Shown: positions 43,486-52,331 of the stretch, piece after piece
Layout of the letters: every line of letters starts with the position of its first letter
How positions within the stretch are numbered: the stretch's first letter is position 1
Source of the DNA: Clostridia bacterium
GTDB lineage: Bacteria > Bacillota > Clostridia > Lachnospirales > Lachnospiraceae
Reading direction: 5' to 3'
Length of the DNA stretch: 64,000 nt
Assembly: GCA_003249225.1 (NCBI GenBank)
Contig: QKJQ01000027.1
Coordinates: 186,001 to 250,000, forward strand
The notes under the pieces: generated by a model
Database searches by the model: none
Seen by the model: the letters and a program-made list of their open reading frames with translations, nothing else
Told to the model about the DNA's origin: nothing
Translations under genes and position numbers: made by a program

Positions 43486-44850
43486 TTACATTACCATTTC
43501 AAGATCTTTTTCATCACAGTGCTTATCCTGATAATCCATGATCGCATTCGTTATAAGTTCCGCCATGCGGATTGCACCTTTGTATCCAACCAGTGGCTGA
43601 TAAGAGTGAATGTAACGGTCAATGATTGGGAAGCCCATTCTTACCAACGGAACATCTTCTGCTCTGGCAATTGCTTTGCCATGCGTACCGCCAATCATGA
43701 TGTCGACCGGTTCGTTCTTCATCCACTGATGAAGCTCAAATAGGTCACCTTCTACTTTAACCGTGCAATCTGTCATTGCATAGCTGTTGAGGAGCTCATT
43801 AGCCAGACGTTCGAAATCTTTTCCCGGTGTTCCAGTAATCATATACTTTGGTATCATACCAAGTTCCAGTGCAAATGCTGCAATACCAAGAACGGTATCC
43901 GGATCTCCATAGATTGCCACTTTCTTTCCATAGGTGTATGGATGAATGTCGATCATAATGTCAACAAGCTGTCCACGTTCTTCTTCAACATCCGCCGGAA
44001 TTTCTTCTTTTGAAAGTTCCTGCAGTGTCATAAGGAATTTATCGGTTGCATTAACACCCATAGGAAGAGGTAAATTAATCGGTTCAACACCGCATTTACG
44101 CTTCAGGACTTCACCGGATGGCTCTGAGGCAAATTTACCAAGTGTAATTGATTTTTTACATTCACCCAGCTTTTTAATGTCTTCGATCTGAGTTCCGCCC
44201 TTAGGATACATCTCGAATTTTCCTGTCATAGGAGAATCCATTACTCCACTTGTATCTGGCAACATAGTAAACGGAACTTTCATTTTTGTCAAGAGTCTTT
44301 TATACTCACGCATGTCTCCAGGGTTCACAAATCCAGGAAAAATGCAGACTTTATCTGTCTTTACATCTGTCTTAACACTTAAATAATTAATAAAGCCGGA
44401 AACCATGTTTGAAAATCCGGTAATATGAGATCCATTGTAACTTGGAGTATTACAGTGAACCATGTATTTCCCTTCCGGAATTTCTATATCAGTGATCAAT
44501 GCATTTAAATCATCACCGATTGTTTCAGAAAGACAGGTCGTATGAACTGCAATCATATCCGGTTTATAGATATCAAAAATGTTCTTGGAGGCAATCTTTA
44601 AGTTACTTCCGCCGCCGAATACAGAGGCACCTTCTGTGAAGGAACTGGAAGAAGCCATTGCAGGGTCTTTAAAATGTCTTGTTAAGAACATTCTGTGGAA
44701 TGCGCAGCATCCTTGAGAACCATGACTGTGAGGAAGACATTTGTGTACACCAAGTGCTGCATACATTGCACCTACCGGCTGACAGGTCTTTGCCGGATTT
44801 ACGCGAAGCGCTGAACGCTCTTTAATTTCATTTGTAGTAAAATCAAGCAT
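43486..44850 (-). CDS. nifK: Nitrogenase MoFe protein beta subunit
   Basis: A 454-residue protein of the short, Clostridium-type NifK (no N-terminal extension). P-cluster ligands are seen as Cys23 (PAKTCQPVG), Cys48/49 (HGSQGCCAF) and Cys106 (TTCLSETIGDD); SSSSFTEGASVFGG is the loop after the second ligand. 'MGFPIIDRYIHSYQPLVGYKGA' closes the protein. With NifD it forms the alpha2-beta2 dinitrogenase. The ATG shares its A with the nifD stop (TAATG) and uses a GGAGG site inside nifD. Confidence 0.98.
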   Translation of the reverse strand: MLDFTTNEIKERSALRVNPAKTCQPVGAMYAALGVHKCLPHSHGSQGCCAFHRMFLTRHFKDPAMASSSSFTEGASVFGGGSNLKIASKNIFDIYKPDMIAVHTTCLSETIGDDLNALITDIEIPEGKYMVHCNTPSYNGSHITGFSNMVSGFINYLSVKTDVKTDKVCIFPGFVNPGDMREYKRLLTKMKVPFTMLPDTSGVMDSPMTGKFEMYPKGGTQIEDIKKLGECKKSITLGKFASEPSGEVLKRKCGVEPINLPLPMGVNATDKFLMTLQELSKEEIPADVEEERGQLVDIMIDIHPYTYGKKVAIYGDPDTVLGIAAFALELGMIPKYMITGTPGKDFERLANELLNSYAMTDCTVKVEGDLFELHQWMKNEPVDIMIGGTHGKAIARAEDVPLVRMGFPIIDRYIHSYQPLVGYKGAIRMAELITNAIMDYQDKHCDEKDLEMVM

Positions 44851-46457
44851 TATTCCTCACCTCCTAATGTAGCTGATAAGCTTGGTACTTTTTTCCACGG
44901 AGCACGAACAAGTCCCCAGGCCGGTGTTGACAGACCCATAAGAATATCTTTTCCAAAGTTTACTGCTCCCTGGAATCCTGCATACGGTCCACTATAGTCA
45001 TAAGAATGAAGCTGTCTTGAAAGTGTTCCGCTTTTCTGTGCAATGAACTTATCTTTAATACCAGAGAAAAATACATCCGGTTTTAAAATGCTGATAAACT
45101 CTTCTGTTTCAAAATGGTTAAGGTCATCACAGATGATGGAGCCTTCGTCCATTTCTTTGAACATACCTTCGTAATAATTAAGTTTTACGCCTTTTTCAGC
45201 CAAAGCTGCCTTCTGCTCATCGGTAAGGTAAACACGATAGTATTTTTTGTCTGGTTCCACGGTGATACTTTCGATGTTCTTGCTGTCGGCGTCCGGTTTG
45301 ATATCCGGAAGTACTTCTCTTCCTTCGTAATCATCACGATGAGCAAATTCATATCCCGCGAGGACTGTACTGATACCAAAGTCTTTTAATAAGGTCTGAT
45401 AGTGGTGAGATCTTGATCCGCCAACATACAATGCTGCTGTTTTGCCTTTTAGTTTGCTCTTTAGGTACTGCATTTCATCTGCGTTGTTCAGCATCTCATC
45501 TGTGATAACTTCCTGAATTCTTGTTTTTAATTCTTCATCTCCAAAATACTCACCGATTTCTGCAAGCGACTTTTTACAGCTTTCTGAACCAATAAAATTC
45601 ACCTTGATCCAGTCAATGCCATACTTTTCATACATCATGTCTGCTACATAGTTTATAGAACGATGGCACTGAACCAGATTTAAGTCTGCATGATGTGCAT
45701 TCTTAATATCTCTGACACTGCTTCCACCGGTAAATACCGATACAACATCGATACCACAACGGCGTAACAATCTTTCTACTTCCCATCCGTCACCACCAAT
45801 GTTATACTCACCAAGGATATTAACACTGAATTTCTTCTTCGGTTTCTTATCGCCGGTTCCAATGATATAGCGAATCAGCTGATTGTTTGCGATATGGTGA
45901 CCAGCTGACTGGCTGACACCCTTGTATCCTTCACAGCTGAACCCGATGCATTTGATACCATATTCCTCTTCCGCCCATCTGGCAACGGCATGAATATCAT
46001 CACCGATCAGTCCGACAGGGCAGGTAGAACAGATAAAGATTGCCGGTGGGTTGAATATATCAACAGCTTCTGTAATTGCTTTTTTAAGCTTCTTTTCTCC
46101 GCCGAATACAATATCTGATTCCTGCATATCGGTCGAGAAACAATATTCCAGATAACTCTTTGCTTCTTCACCATCTTTTACGTCGGATTCTGCTTTGTGA
46201 CGTCTGGTTCCCCATGCATAGTAGGAGCATCCGATCGGTCCGTGGACGATGATGAGTGCATCCTTGATCGGACCAAGAACAACACCTTTACAGCCTGCAT
46301 AACAGCACCCTCTCTGTGTTATAATACCGGGAATGGTTCTTGTGTTTGCTGTTACTTCATCCGGTTGCTTATCACCAATTGTGATGACATGCTCTTTTCT
46401 GTTTTTATAAACTCTTGAATTATATTGATCTAATACATGATCCCTTACTGAACTCAT
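44850..46457 (-). CDS. nifD: Nitrogenase MoFe protein alpha subunit, Clostridium-type with insertion
   Basis: A 535-residue protein. Cys264 (NLVQCHRSINYV) and His484 (RQLHSYDYSGPYAGF) are the FeMo-cofactor ligands. P-cluster Cys are in RGCCYAGCKG (51/52), HGPIGC77 and STC146PVGL. The substrate-gating GVSQSAGHHIAN is present. About 50 extra residues (about 380-435) relative to the Azotobacter protein form the insertion known from C. pasteurianum. These ligands identify the molybdenum enzyme rather than an AnfD/VnfD; no anfG or vnfG is present. A GGAGG site precedes the ATG. Confidence 0.98.
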   Translation of the reverse strand: MSSVRDHVLDQYNSRVYKNRKEHVITIGDKQPDEVTANTRTIPGIITQRGCCYAGCKGVVLGPIKDALIIVHGPIGCSYYAWGTRRHKAESDVKDGEEAKSYLEYCFSTDMQESDIVFGGEKKLKKAITEAVDIFNPPAIFICSTCPVGLIGDDIHAVARWAEEEYGIKCIGFSCEGYKGVSQSAGHHIANNQLIRYIIGTGDKKPKKKFSVNILGEYNIGGDGWEVERLLRRCGIDVVSVFTGGSSVRDIKNAHHADLNLVQCHRSINYVADMMYEKYGIDWIKVNFIGSESCKKSLAEIGEYFGDEELKTRIQEVITDEMLNNADEMQYLKSKLKGKTAALYVGGSRSHHYQTLLKDFGISTVLAGYEFAHRDDYEGREVLPDIKPDADSKNIESITVEPDKKYYRVYLTDEQKAALAEKGVKLNYYEGMFKEMDEGSIICDDLNHFETEEFISILKPDVFFSGIKDKFIAQKSGTLSRQLHSYDYSGPYAGFQGAVNFGKDILMGLSTPAWGLVRAPWKKVPSLSATLGGEE

Positions 46458-46472
46458 GCTCTCACCTCCTGT

Positions 46473-46862
46473 CTAGTATGAATCTACATCCGTCTGATTT
46501 TCTCCGTCTCTGATACGGATTGATTCCGATACCGGAAGTACAAACACTTTTCCGTCTCCGGGGTTACCAGTAGAGTTTACATTAATAATTGTTTTCACTA
46601 CTTTTTCCACGTCTGAATCCGGAACGACCAGAGTAATGCAACGTTTTGATATCAATCTGTGTGGTTCTGTAATATATTCACCTACTGGTGATACAGGAAG
46701 TTCTCCCTGTTCTATGATGGTTTCCAGAATAGCTTCACTTACTGCTTTTTTGCCTCGACCCATAACTTTTCTACAGGTAAATGCCGGAAAACCTTCATCT
46801 GCTAATGCTTCTTTGGTTTCATTTATCCGGTTTAATCGGATGAACGCCATAATCTCCTTCAC
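46473..46862 (-). CDS. nifI2: PII-like nitrogenase regulator NifI2
   Basis: A 129-residue PII-family protein. It has the FIRLNRINETKEALADEGFPAFTCRKVMGRG start, an extended T-loop region (about 45-75) and the STGNPGDGKVFVLPV ligand-binding C-terminus. NifI1/NifI2 pairs, placed between nifH and nifD in archaea and clostridia, bind NifDK and switch off nitrogenase when ammonia is present, with 2-oxoglutarate and ATP reversing this. The start is GTG (46860-46862) 6 bases after GGAGGG. Confidence 0.95.
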   Translation of the reverse strand: MKEIMAFIRLNRINETKEALADEGFPAFTCRKVMGRGKKAVSEAILETIIEQGELPVSPVGEYITEPHRLISKRCITLVVPDSDVEKVVKTIINVNSTGNPGDGKVFVLPVSESIRIRDGENQTDVDSY

Positions 46863-46873
46863 GAAAATCCCTC

Positions 46874-47200
46874 CTATAATCCAGCTTTTTTCGTACTGAT
46901 CGTATATGCTTCTTCCACGGGGCTGATGAAGATTCTTCCATCACCGTAGTTGCCGTTATCTCCTGTTCTTGCATACTTCATGATGATCTTAACAACATCA
47001 TCTTTATCTTCATCTTTTACGACCATAAGCAGCATTTCCTTCGGGATCTCATCGTAAAATACATCACCGATCTTAATTCCCTTTTGTTTTCCCCTACCAT
47101 AAACATCCATCTTGGTCACTGCCGGAAATCCAGCTGCAAGCAACTCTGATAATACCAGGCTAACTTTGTTTGGTCGAATAATTGAACGTACCAATAACAT
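46874..47200 (-). CDS. nifI1: PII-like nitrogenase regulator NifI1
   Basis: A 108-residue PII-family protein: MLLVRSIIRPNKVSLVLSEL, 'GFPAVTKMDVYGRGKQKGI', 'DVFYDEIPKEMLLMVVKDED' (T-loop and following strand) and the TGDNGNYGDGRIFISPV ligand loop. It forms the partner of NifI2 in post-translational control of nitrogenase. It lies between nifH and nifI2 with a GGAGG site before its ATG. Confidence 0.95.
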   Translation of the reverse strand: MLLVRSIIRPNKVSLVLSELLAAGFPAVTKMDVYGRGKQKGIKIGDVFYDEIPKEMLLMVVKDEDKDDVVKIIMKYARTGDNGNYGDGRIFISPVEEAYTISTKKAGL

Positions 47201-47240
47201 ATTTTTATTCCTCCTTCATATCACCATTCTATGTTTATTA

Positions 47241-48074
<834 letters not shown>

Positions 48075-48139
48075 TCATCCAAACCAGTTTTCATACAGTT
48101 TCCATTGATAGAATTTCGACCCGTCAGCCTCCGGATTGC

Positions 48140-48173
48140 AAAAAGGCGTCGGAAATATTTTTCCAACGCCTTT
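48140..48173 (-). terminator. Terminator-form hairpin in the nifH leader
   Basis: The arms AAAGGCGT-C-GGAA (48142-48154) and TTCC-A-ACGCCTTT (48161-48173) give a 12-bp stem with one mismatch and a 6-base loop. On the minus strand a run of five Ts follows (As at 48140-48144). It lies about 115 bases after modC and 80 bases before the nifH start, so it either ends the mod transcript or acts as an attenuator in the nifH leader. Confidence 0.7.
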
Positions 48174-48202
48174 GTCGAATCGCTTTTGAATTCTATTGCC
48201 TT

Positions 48203-48231
48203 ATTATATTCGGATTCAAATTTCTTTACAA
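48203..48231 (-). promoter_or_regulatory. Putative nifH promoter
   Basis: TTGTAA (48226-48231) and a perfect TATAAT (48203-48208) on the minus strand with a 17-base spacer. The predicted transcript would start near 48196 and contain the hairpin at 48140-48173 within its first about 60 bases. No sigma-54 (GG-N10-GC) element is seen. Confidence 0.6.
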
Positions 48232-48287
48232 TACTACAAAAAGTACAAATATATTTTGTAATTTCAACAGTTTTTATCACTTTTCGT

Positions 48288-49172
48288 TCATAAACCGATA
48301 TAAATCAGGTGATTTTCAGTAATCTCTTTTCCATCCGGTACAGGTATCTTTCTATTATCAAGAGGCGCTTTCAGCGCTACATGAATAACATCCCCGGTCA
48401 CTTTTCGTTTCGTGGTAACGGTCAGACCGTATTCCTGTATGTTTATATGGTAATCATCAATTCTTGTTGCTTTTGCTATTTTCCGGCATCCTATGATTCT
48501 TGCTGTTTGCAGCGTTGCCGGATGTGAAAAGACTTCTTCCACAGCTCCATATTGAAGAATGCTCCCCTTGTCAAGAACCGCCATCTGTGTTGCATAAGTT
48601 TCAATCTCTTCCGGATTATGTGATACTGTTATAAGTTTCCCCTGATATTCCGAAAGTATTGTAAGCATTTCCTCCTGCAGTTGCTCACGCAGATAGGCAT
48701 CAATGGCCGAAAAAGGTTCATCAAGCAAGATCATATTCGGCTCATAAGCCAGTATCCTTGCTAATGCAACGCGCTGCTGCTGTCCCCCTGACAGTTGGGA
48801 AGGATACCTTTTTTCAAGACCCTCGAGTCTCATTTTACGGATAAGCTGATGTATAACTGCACGATCTGCCTTTGTAATACCAATGTTCTGTTCAACTGTC
48901 AAATTGGGAAACAATGCATAGTTTTGAAACAGATACCCAATCTTTCGTTTTTGCGGCGGAAGATTGATTTTTTTTTCCGAATCAAAGAGGATTTGATTGC
49001 CCAGTACGATTCTTCCACAATCCGGTGTCATTATCCCTGCAATGCATTTGAGTGTCATACTTTTGCCTGACCCGCTGGCACCCATTAGTCCGATGTATTT
49101 TTCATCACATGTGAAATCAACATTCAGGGAAAAGCTTCCTGTTTCTTTTTTAATATTTACTTCAAGTAGCAT
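48288..49172 (-). CDS. modC: Molybdate ABC transporter ATP-binding protein
   Basis: A 294-residue ABC ATPase. Walker A is GASGSGKS, the signature LSGGQQQR, Walker B MILLDEPFSAID and the H-loop VSHNPEE. A short C-terminal extension (about 215-294) takes the place of the full ModC regulatory domain. Position after modB and modA and before nifH supports molybdate (or tungstate). A GAGGGGG site precedes the ATG. Confidence 0.93.
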   Translation of the reverse strand: MLLEVNIKKETGSFSLNVDFTCDEKYIGLMGASGSGKSMTLKCIAGIMTPDCGRIVLGNQILFDSEKKINLPPQKRKIGYLFQNYALFPNLTVEQNIGITKADRAVIHQLIRKMRLEGLEKRYPSQLSGGQQQRVALARILAYEPNMILLDEPFSAIDAYLREQLQEEMLTILSEYQGKLITVSHNPEEIETYATQMAVLDKGSILQYGAVEEVFSHPATLQTARIIGCRKIAKATRIDDYHINIQEYGLTVTTKRKVTGDVIHVALKAPLDNRKIPVPDGKEITENHLIYIGL

Positions 49173-49247
49173 AATTTTCCCCCTCTGCGTATTGTTATTC
49201 CCTGCTCTTTATAACCTGTCACTTTGTCATTACGATGCAAAAAGAAA

Positions 49248-49943
49248 CTACCACTTCCCAACATGCGTACGTTTGCTCTCAAAAAATCGATTACTGATTG
49301 TCATGATCAGGAAGGATAGGACAACAATAATAATGACCCAGACGCCAGCCACATCATAATGACCGTTCGCCGTCTCTGTCGCAATTGCCATCGAAACGGT
49401 TCTTGTTTTACCAAGTATGTTTCCGGCAAGCATAGCCGTAGCTCCATATTCCCCAATCGCTCTGGTAAAAGCCAGCATAGTTCCGGATATAATACCTGGT
49501 GCAGCGTTTGGAAGTATGATCTTGATTAAAATAGTTAATTCGCCCAGTCCCAGTGTTCTTCCTGCCTGTATCAAGGTTAGATCAACCTGCTCAAAGGCGG
49601 CTCTCGTATTACGATACATCAGAGGAAAGGCGATCACTACGGCAGCAATGACGCAACCTTTCCAGGTCTGAACGATTTTTATATCGAAGGTATCCAGCAA
49701 AAATGCACCAAATGGTCTGCGGATACTGAATATTATCAATAGAAAAAAACCGGCAACGGTCGGTGGAAGAACAAGCGGTAATGTAAGGACGGCATCGATC
49801 AGCCATTGAAGTTTGCCACTGATTCTCATTACAAGGGCAGCAAATAGTATGCCAAGCACAAAAGCTATGGCAGTCGCAGCAATTCCGGTTTTTAAAGAAA
49901 TCCAGAATGGACTCCAGTCTATGTTCATAAGAATATCAAGCAT
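49248..49943 (-). CDS. modB: Molybdate ABC transporter permease
   Basis: A 231-residue membrane protein with five to six segments. The family-specific loop LPLVLPPTVAGFFLL and the cytoplasmic EAA-type loop AGRTLGLGELTILIKIILPNAAPGII, then FTRAIGEYGATAMLAGN, identify the ModB/CysT class. A longer start at 50009 is rejected: the ATG at 49941-49943 has an AGGAGG site at ideal distance. A 233-base gap separates it from modA. Confidence 0.93.
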   Translation of the reverse strand: MLDILMNIDWSPFWISLKTGIAATAIAFVLGILFAALVMRISGKLQWLIDAVLTLPLVLPPTVAGFFLLIIFSIRRPFGAFLLDTFDIKIVQTWKGCVIAAVVIAFPLMYRNTRAAFEQVDLTLIQAGRTLGLGELTILIKIILPNAAPGIISGTMLAFTRAIGEYGATAMLAGNILGKTRTVSMAIATETANGHYDVAGVWVIIIVVLSFLIMTISNRFFESKRTHVGKW

Positions 49944-50136
49944 ACTGCCTCCTGTTCTTTGCAATATTTCAAGTTGCGATATCAGAAAAACATCTTCCAT
50001 GATTTCCATGTTAGTCTGCCGTCTGAAACCTCACTATGAGGAACACCTTATATAGAATCTGTGCTGCAACATACCTCCTGGGATTCCTCGACTGTAACAG
50101 CACAAATTCCATATTCTAAAATCATTTCTTCTCTAA

Positions 50137-50153
50137 TAAAATTTCAGTAAAAT
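50137..50153 (+). repeat. 17-bp inverted repeat flanking modA, left copy
   Basis: TAAAATTTCAGTAAAAT lies between modA and modB. The exact reverse complement occurs at 51083-51099, just upstream of modA. It lies within 233 intergenic bases that also contain a possible hairpin with 7-bp arms TGTGCTG / CAGCACA. Confidence 0.75.
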
Positions 50154-50176
50154 TTCCCCAACACCTATATGTAAAC

Positions 50177-50971
50177 TTACTCGTATGCAGAAAAACCATA
50201 ATTCTGCAGTATATTCAGAGCCTCCTCTGACTGAAGATATTCATAAAAGGCCTCTGCTGCTTTTTTCTGATCGTCATCTGCAGCCGAATTATTTACAAGA
50301 CCAACAGGATAAACAACGCGACTCGAAAGATATTCACTTTTAGCGACTTCAATAATATCCACCGAATCTTCAACAAGTTTTGCATCCGTTGCATATACAA
50401 CACCAACTTCATTGCTTCCTTCACTGACAGCTGCAAGAACAGCAGACACATTAGAACATTCATTGATTTCCATATTCATTACATCATCAAGAATTCCCAG
50501 TGTTTCGAAAATCTGTCTTGCATAATCACCGACCGGTACGTCTTCTCCTGCCAAGGCAAGATTGGCAGCTTTTGTTACATCAGCAAATCCAGTCACTTCT
50601 GTTTGTGTTCCCGCAGGCTTGATCAGTACAACTTTATTCTCCAGAAGTTTTACGGAATCACTCTCCCCGATGAATCCTTCCTCTGTTAAAGCATCTACCT
50701 GTTTTGTCCCTGCGGAAAAGAAAACATCACATTCCGCACCCTCTTCAATCTGTTTTTGAAGTGTTCCAGAACTGTCTGTCTGAAGTATAATCGTAACTTC
50801 TGCATTATCCGCCTGATAAGCATCTGTGATCTGTGTCATGGCATCTGTCAGACTGGCCGCAGCAAAAAGATAGATGGTAGATTCTTTTTTACCGCATCCT
50901 GTCAAACCTGCAAGTAAAGTTACTACGAAAAGTGTCATAATACAATTCCTGATCCAAGGTCTCTTTTTCAT
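50177..50971 (-). CDS. modA: Molybdate-binding lipoprotein
   Basis: A 264-residue periplasmic-type binding lipoprotein anchored in the membrane. A signal peptide ends in the lipobox GLTGC (Cys26). The ModA start TIYLFAAASLTDAMTQI and 'QTDSSGTLQKQIEEGAECDVFFSA' give the oxyanion-binding loops, and 'NEVGVVYATDA' closes the site. Upstream in-frame starts run through a leader repeat and are rejected; the ATG at 50969-50971 follows GAGGA with good spacing. Confidence 0.94.
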   Translation of the reverse strand: MKKRPWIRNCIMTLFVVTLLAGLTGCGKKESTIYLFAAASLTDAMTQITDAYQADNAEVTIILQTDSSGTLQKQIEEGAECDVFFSAGTKQVDALTEEGFIGESDSVKLLENKVVLIKPAGTQTEVTGFADVTKAANLALAGEDVPVGDYARQIFETLGILDDVMNMEINECSNVSAVLAAVSEGSNEVGVVYATDAKLVEDSVDIIEVAKSEYLSSRVVYPVGLVNNSAADDDQKKAAEAFYEYLQSEEALNILQNYGFSAYE

Positions 50972-51452
50972 AGAATTCCTCATTTCTGCACTGCTTTTAA
51001 ACATTTCAACATGTGTCAAGCAGCACACAGACACAAGTTGCTGTGCGAACGCTATATTCGCACATTTCCCCTCTTGCATGTGATTTTACTGAAATTTTAT
51101 ATTACAATATCTTATCAAATATATAATTATTTACTATCCATGAAATTTTAGATTATTCACAAATTAATTGTGTTATTTTGTGCAATTTAACCAATGTATT
51201 TTTTTTGTATACTCATTCAATGAACAACCAGATTCAGTAACCGTTCAACACACTTCTTATTAATTAGGCAGTTTACAGTAGCCAGTACTGTCTGTCCTGC
51301 ATATCAGCGAATCATCTATGCTTCTGTTATATGCTTCTGCTATATGCTTCTGTTATATGCAGTTGAAGATTGTTTCTAAAACAAAAATGCTTCAAAGCGA
51401 CGCGAATTTATGATATGATTGATTTTATCATTCGCAGAATTGAGGAAGTCCC
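50972..51452. other. 481-bp region between modA and the OGG gene
   Basis: No gene is seen. It holds the GCAGAAATGAGG leader module of modA, a hairpin GTGCGAA-N7-TTCGCAC (51043-51049 / 51057-51063) in the modA leader, the 17-bp repeat at 51083-51099, three 13-bp tandem units TATGCTTCTGTTA (51317-51355, middle one with CTA), and the plus-strand leader of the glycosylase gene with GCAGAATTGAGG just before its ATG. Confidence 0.6.
51083..51099 (-). repeat. 17-bp inverted repeat flanking modA, right copy
   Basis: Exact reverse complement of 50137-50153. It lies 112 bases before the modA start codon in an AT-rich stretch that probably holds the modA promoter. Confidence 0.75.
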
Positions 51453-52331
51453 ATGTTAGTTGAAAAAGCAAATTTTGACCTTAAACAGATTGCAGAGTCT
51501 GGGCAGTGTTTTCGAATGACCGAACTTGCCCCCTCACTTTATCAGATCATAGCAGGTAATCACTATGTTCTGGCTGAGCAACTGGAAGAAAACCTTATAA
51601 ATTTATTCTGTTCAAACGAAGAATTCGAACTGATCTGGTATGATTACTTTGATCTTGGTTATGATTATACAGCACTTGTTGACCGGCTCATTAATGCTCC
51701 TGATGTCTTTTTATCAAACGCAGCTGCGTACGGACATGGAATCAGAATCCTTCAGCAGGATCCATTTGAAATGACCATAAGTTTTATTCTTTCGCAGAAT
51801 AAGAACATACCAGCAATTATGAAAAGTATAGAATCCTTGTGCCTTATGTTCGGTGAAAAAAAAGAAGTCAGCAAAACAGATCTATCCTGTTTTACTGACC
51901 AGCGTTCTCATTATACGATTGATGAAATTATCTGCTTTCTTCCTTTGCACTATTATGCTTTTCCAACACCAGCTATTCTTGCCGCGGCAGAACTTGGTGA
52001 TCTGAAAAAAACGAAAGCCGGGTATCGCTCAGAGTATATAAAAAGAGCCTCTGCTTCCGTTGCTGAGAAACAACTGAACCTGGAAGCTCTGCGTACATTA
52101 CCCTCTGCTTTGGCTATATCTGCTTTAAAAACGCTTCACGGAGTCGGCGATAAAGTCGCTAACTGTATCGCTTTGTTCGGGCTGCATCATGTTGATGTAT
52201 TCCCTGTTGATGTATGGATCAAGCGTATTCTTTCTGAACATTACAACGATAGTTTCAAGGTTGAATTATATGACGGATATGCCGGTATCGTCCAGCAGTA
52301 TATGTTCTACTATATCCGTGCCTGCTCGTGA
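51453..52331 (+). CDS. OGG1/AlkA-type DNA glycosylase (HhH-GPD)
   Basis: A 292-residue DNA repair enzyme. An N-terminal OGG-type domain (GQCFRMTELAPSLYQIIAG) is followed by the helix-hairpin-helix domain LHGVGDKVANCIALFGLHHVDVFPVDVWIKRIL, with the catalytic Asp in PVDVW. A Lys in 'KKTKAGYRSEYI' sits where the Schiff-base Lys of 8-oxoguanine glycosylases is found, so it is probably bifunctional. It removes oxidised guanine. The last 22 bases overlap the end of the convergent GGDEF-IMPase gene. GAGGAAG site before the ATG. Confidence 0.92.
   Translation: MLVEKANFDLKQIAESGQCFRMTELAPSLYQIIAGNHYVLAEQLEENLINLFCSNEEFELIWYDYFDLGYDYTALVDRLINAPDVFLSNAAAYGHGIRILQQDPFEMTISFILSQNKNIPAIMKSIESLCLMFGEKKEVSKTDLSCFTDQRSHYTIDEIICFLPLHYYAFPTPAILAAAELGDLKKTKAGYRSEYIKRASASVAEKQLNLEALRTLPSALAISALKTLHGVGDKVANCIALFGLHHVDVFPVDVWIKRILSEHYNDSFKVELYDGYAGIVQQYMFYYIRACS

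Noticed and set aside
49944-50176. Molybdenum cofactor riboswitch in the modA-modB gap
   Set aside because: Some stems can be drawn (TGTGCTG / CAGCACA), but I could not match the conserved core. A covariance-model search would decide.
50972-51079. N-terminal extension of ModA
   Set aside because: It would put 36 residues before the signal peptide. The ATG at 50969-50971 has a ribosome site and begins a normal lipoprotein signal.
51317-51355. CRISPR-like short repeats (TATGCTTCTGTTA)
   Set aside because: Units of 13 bases lie directly end to end without spacers, so this is a simple tandem repeat.
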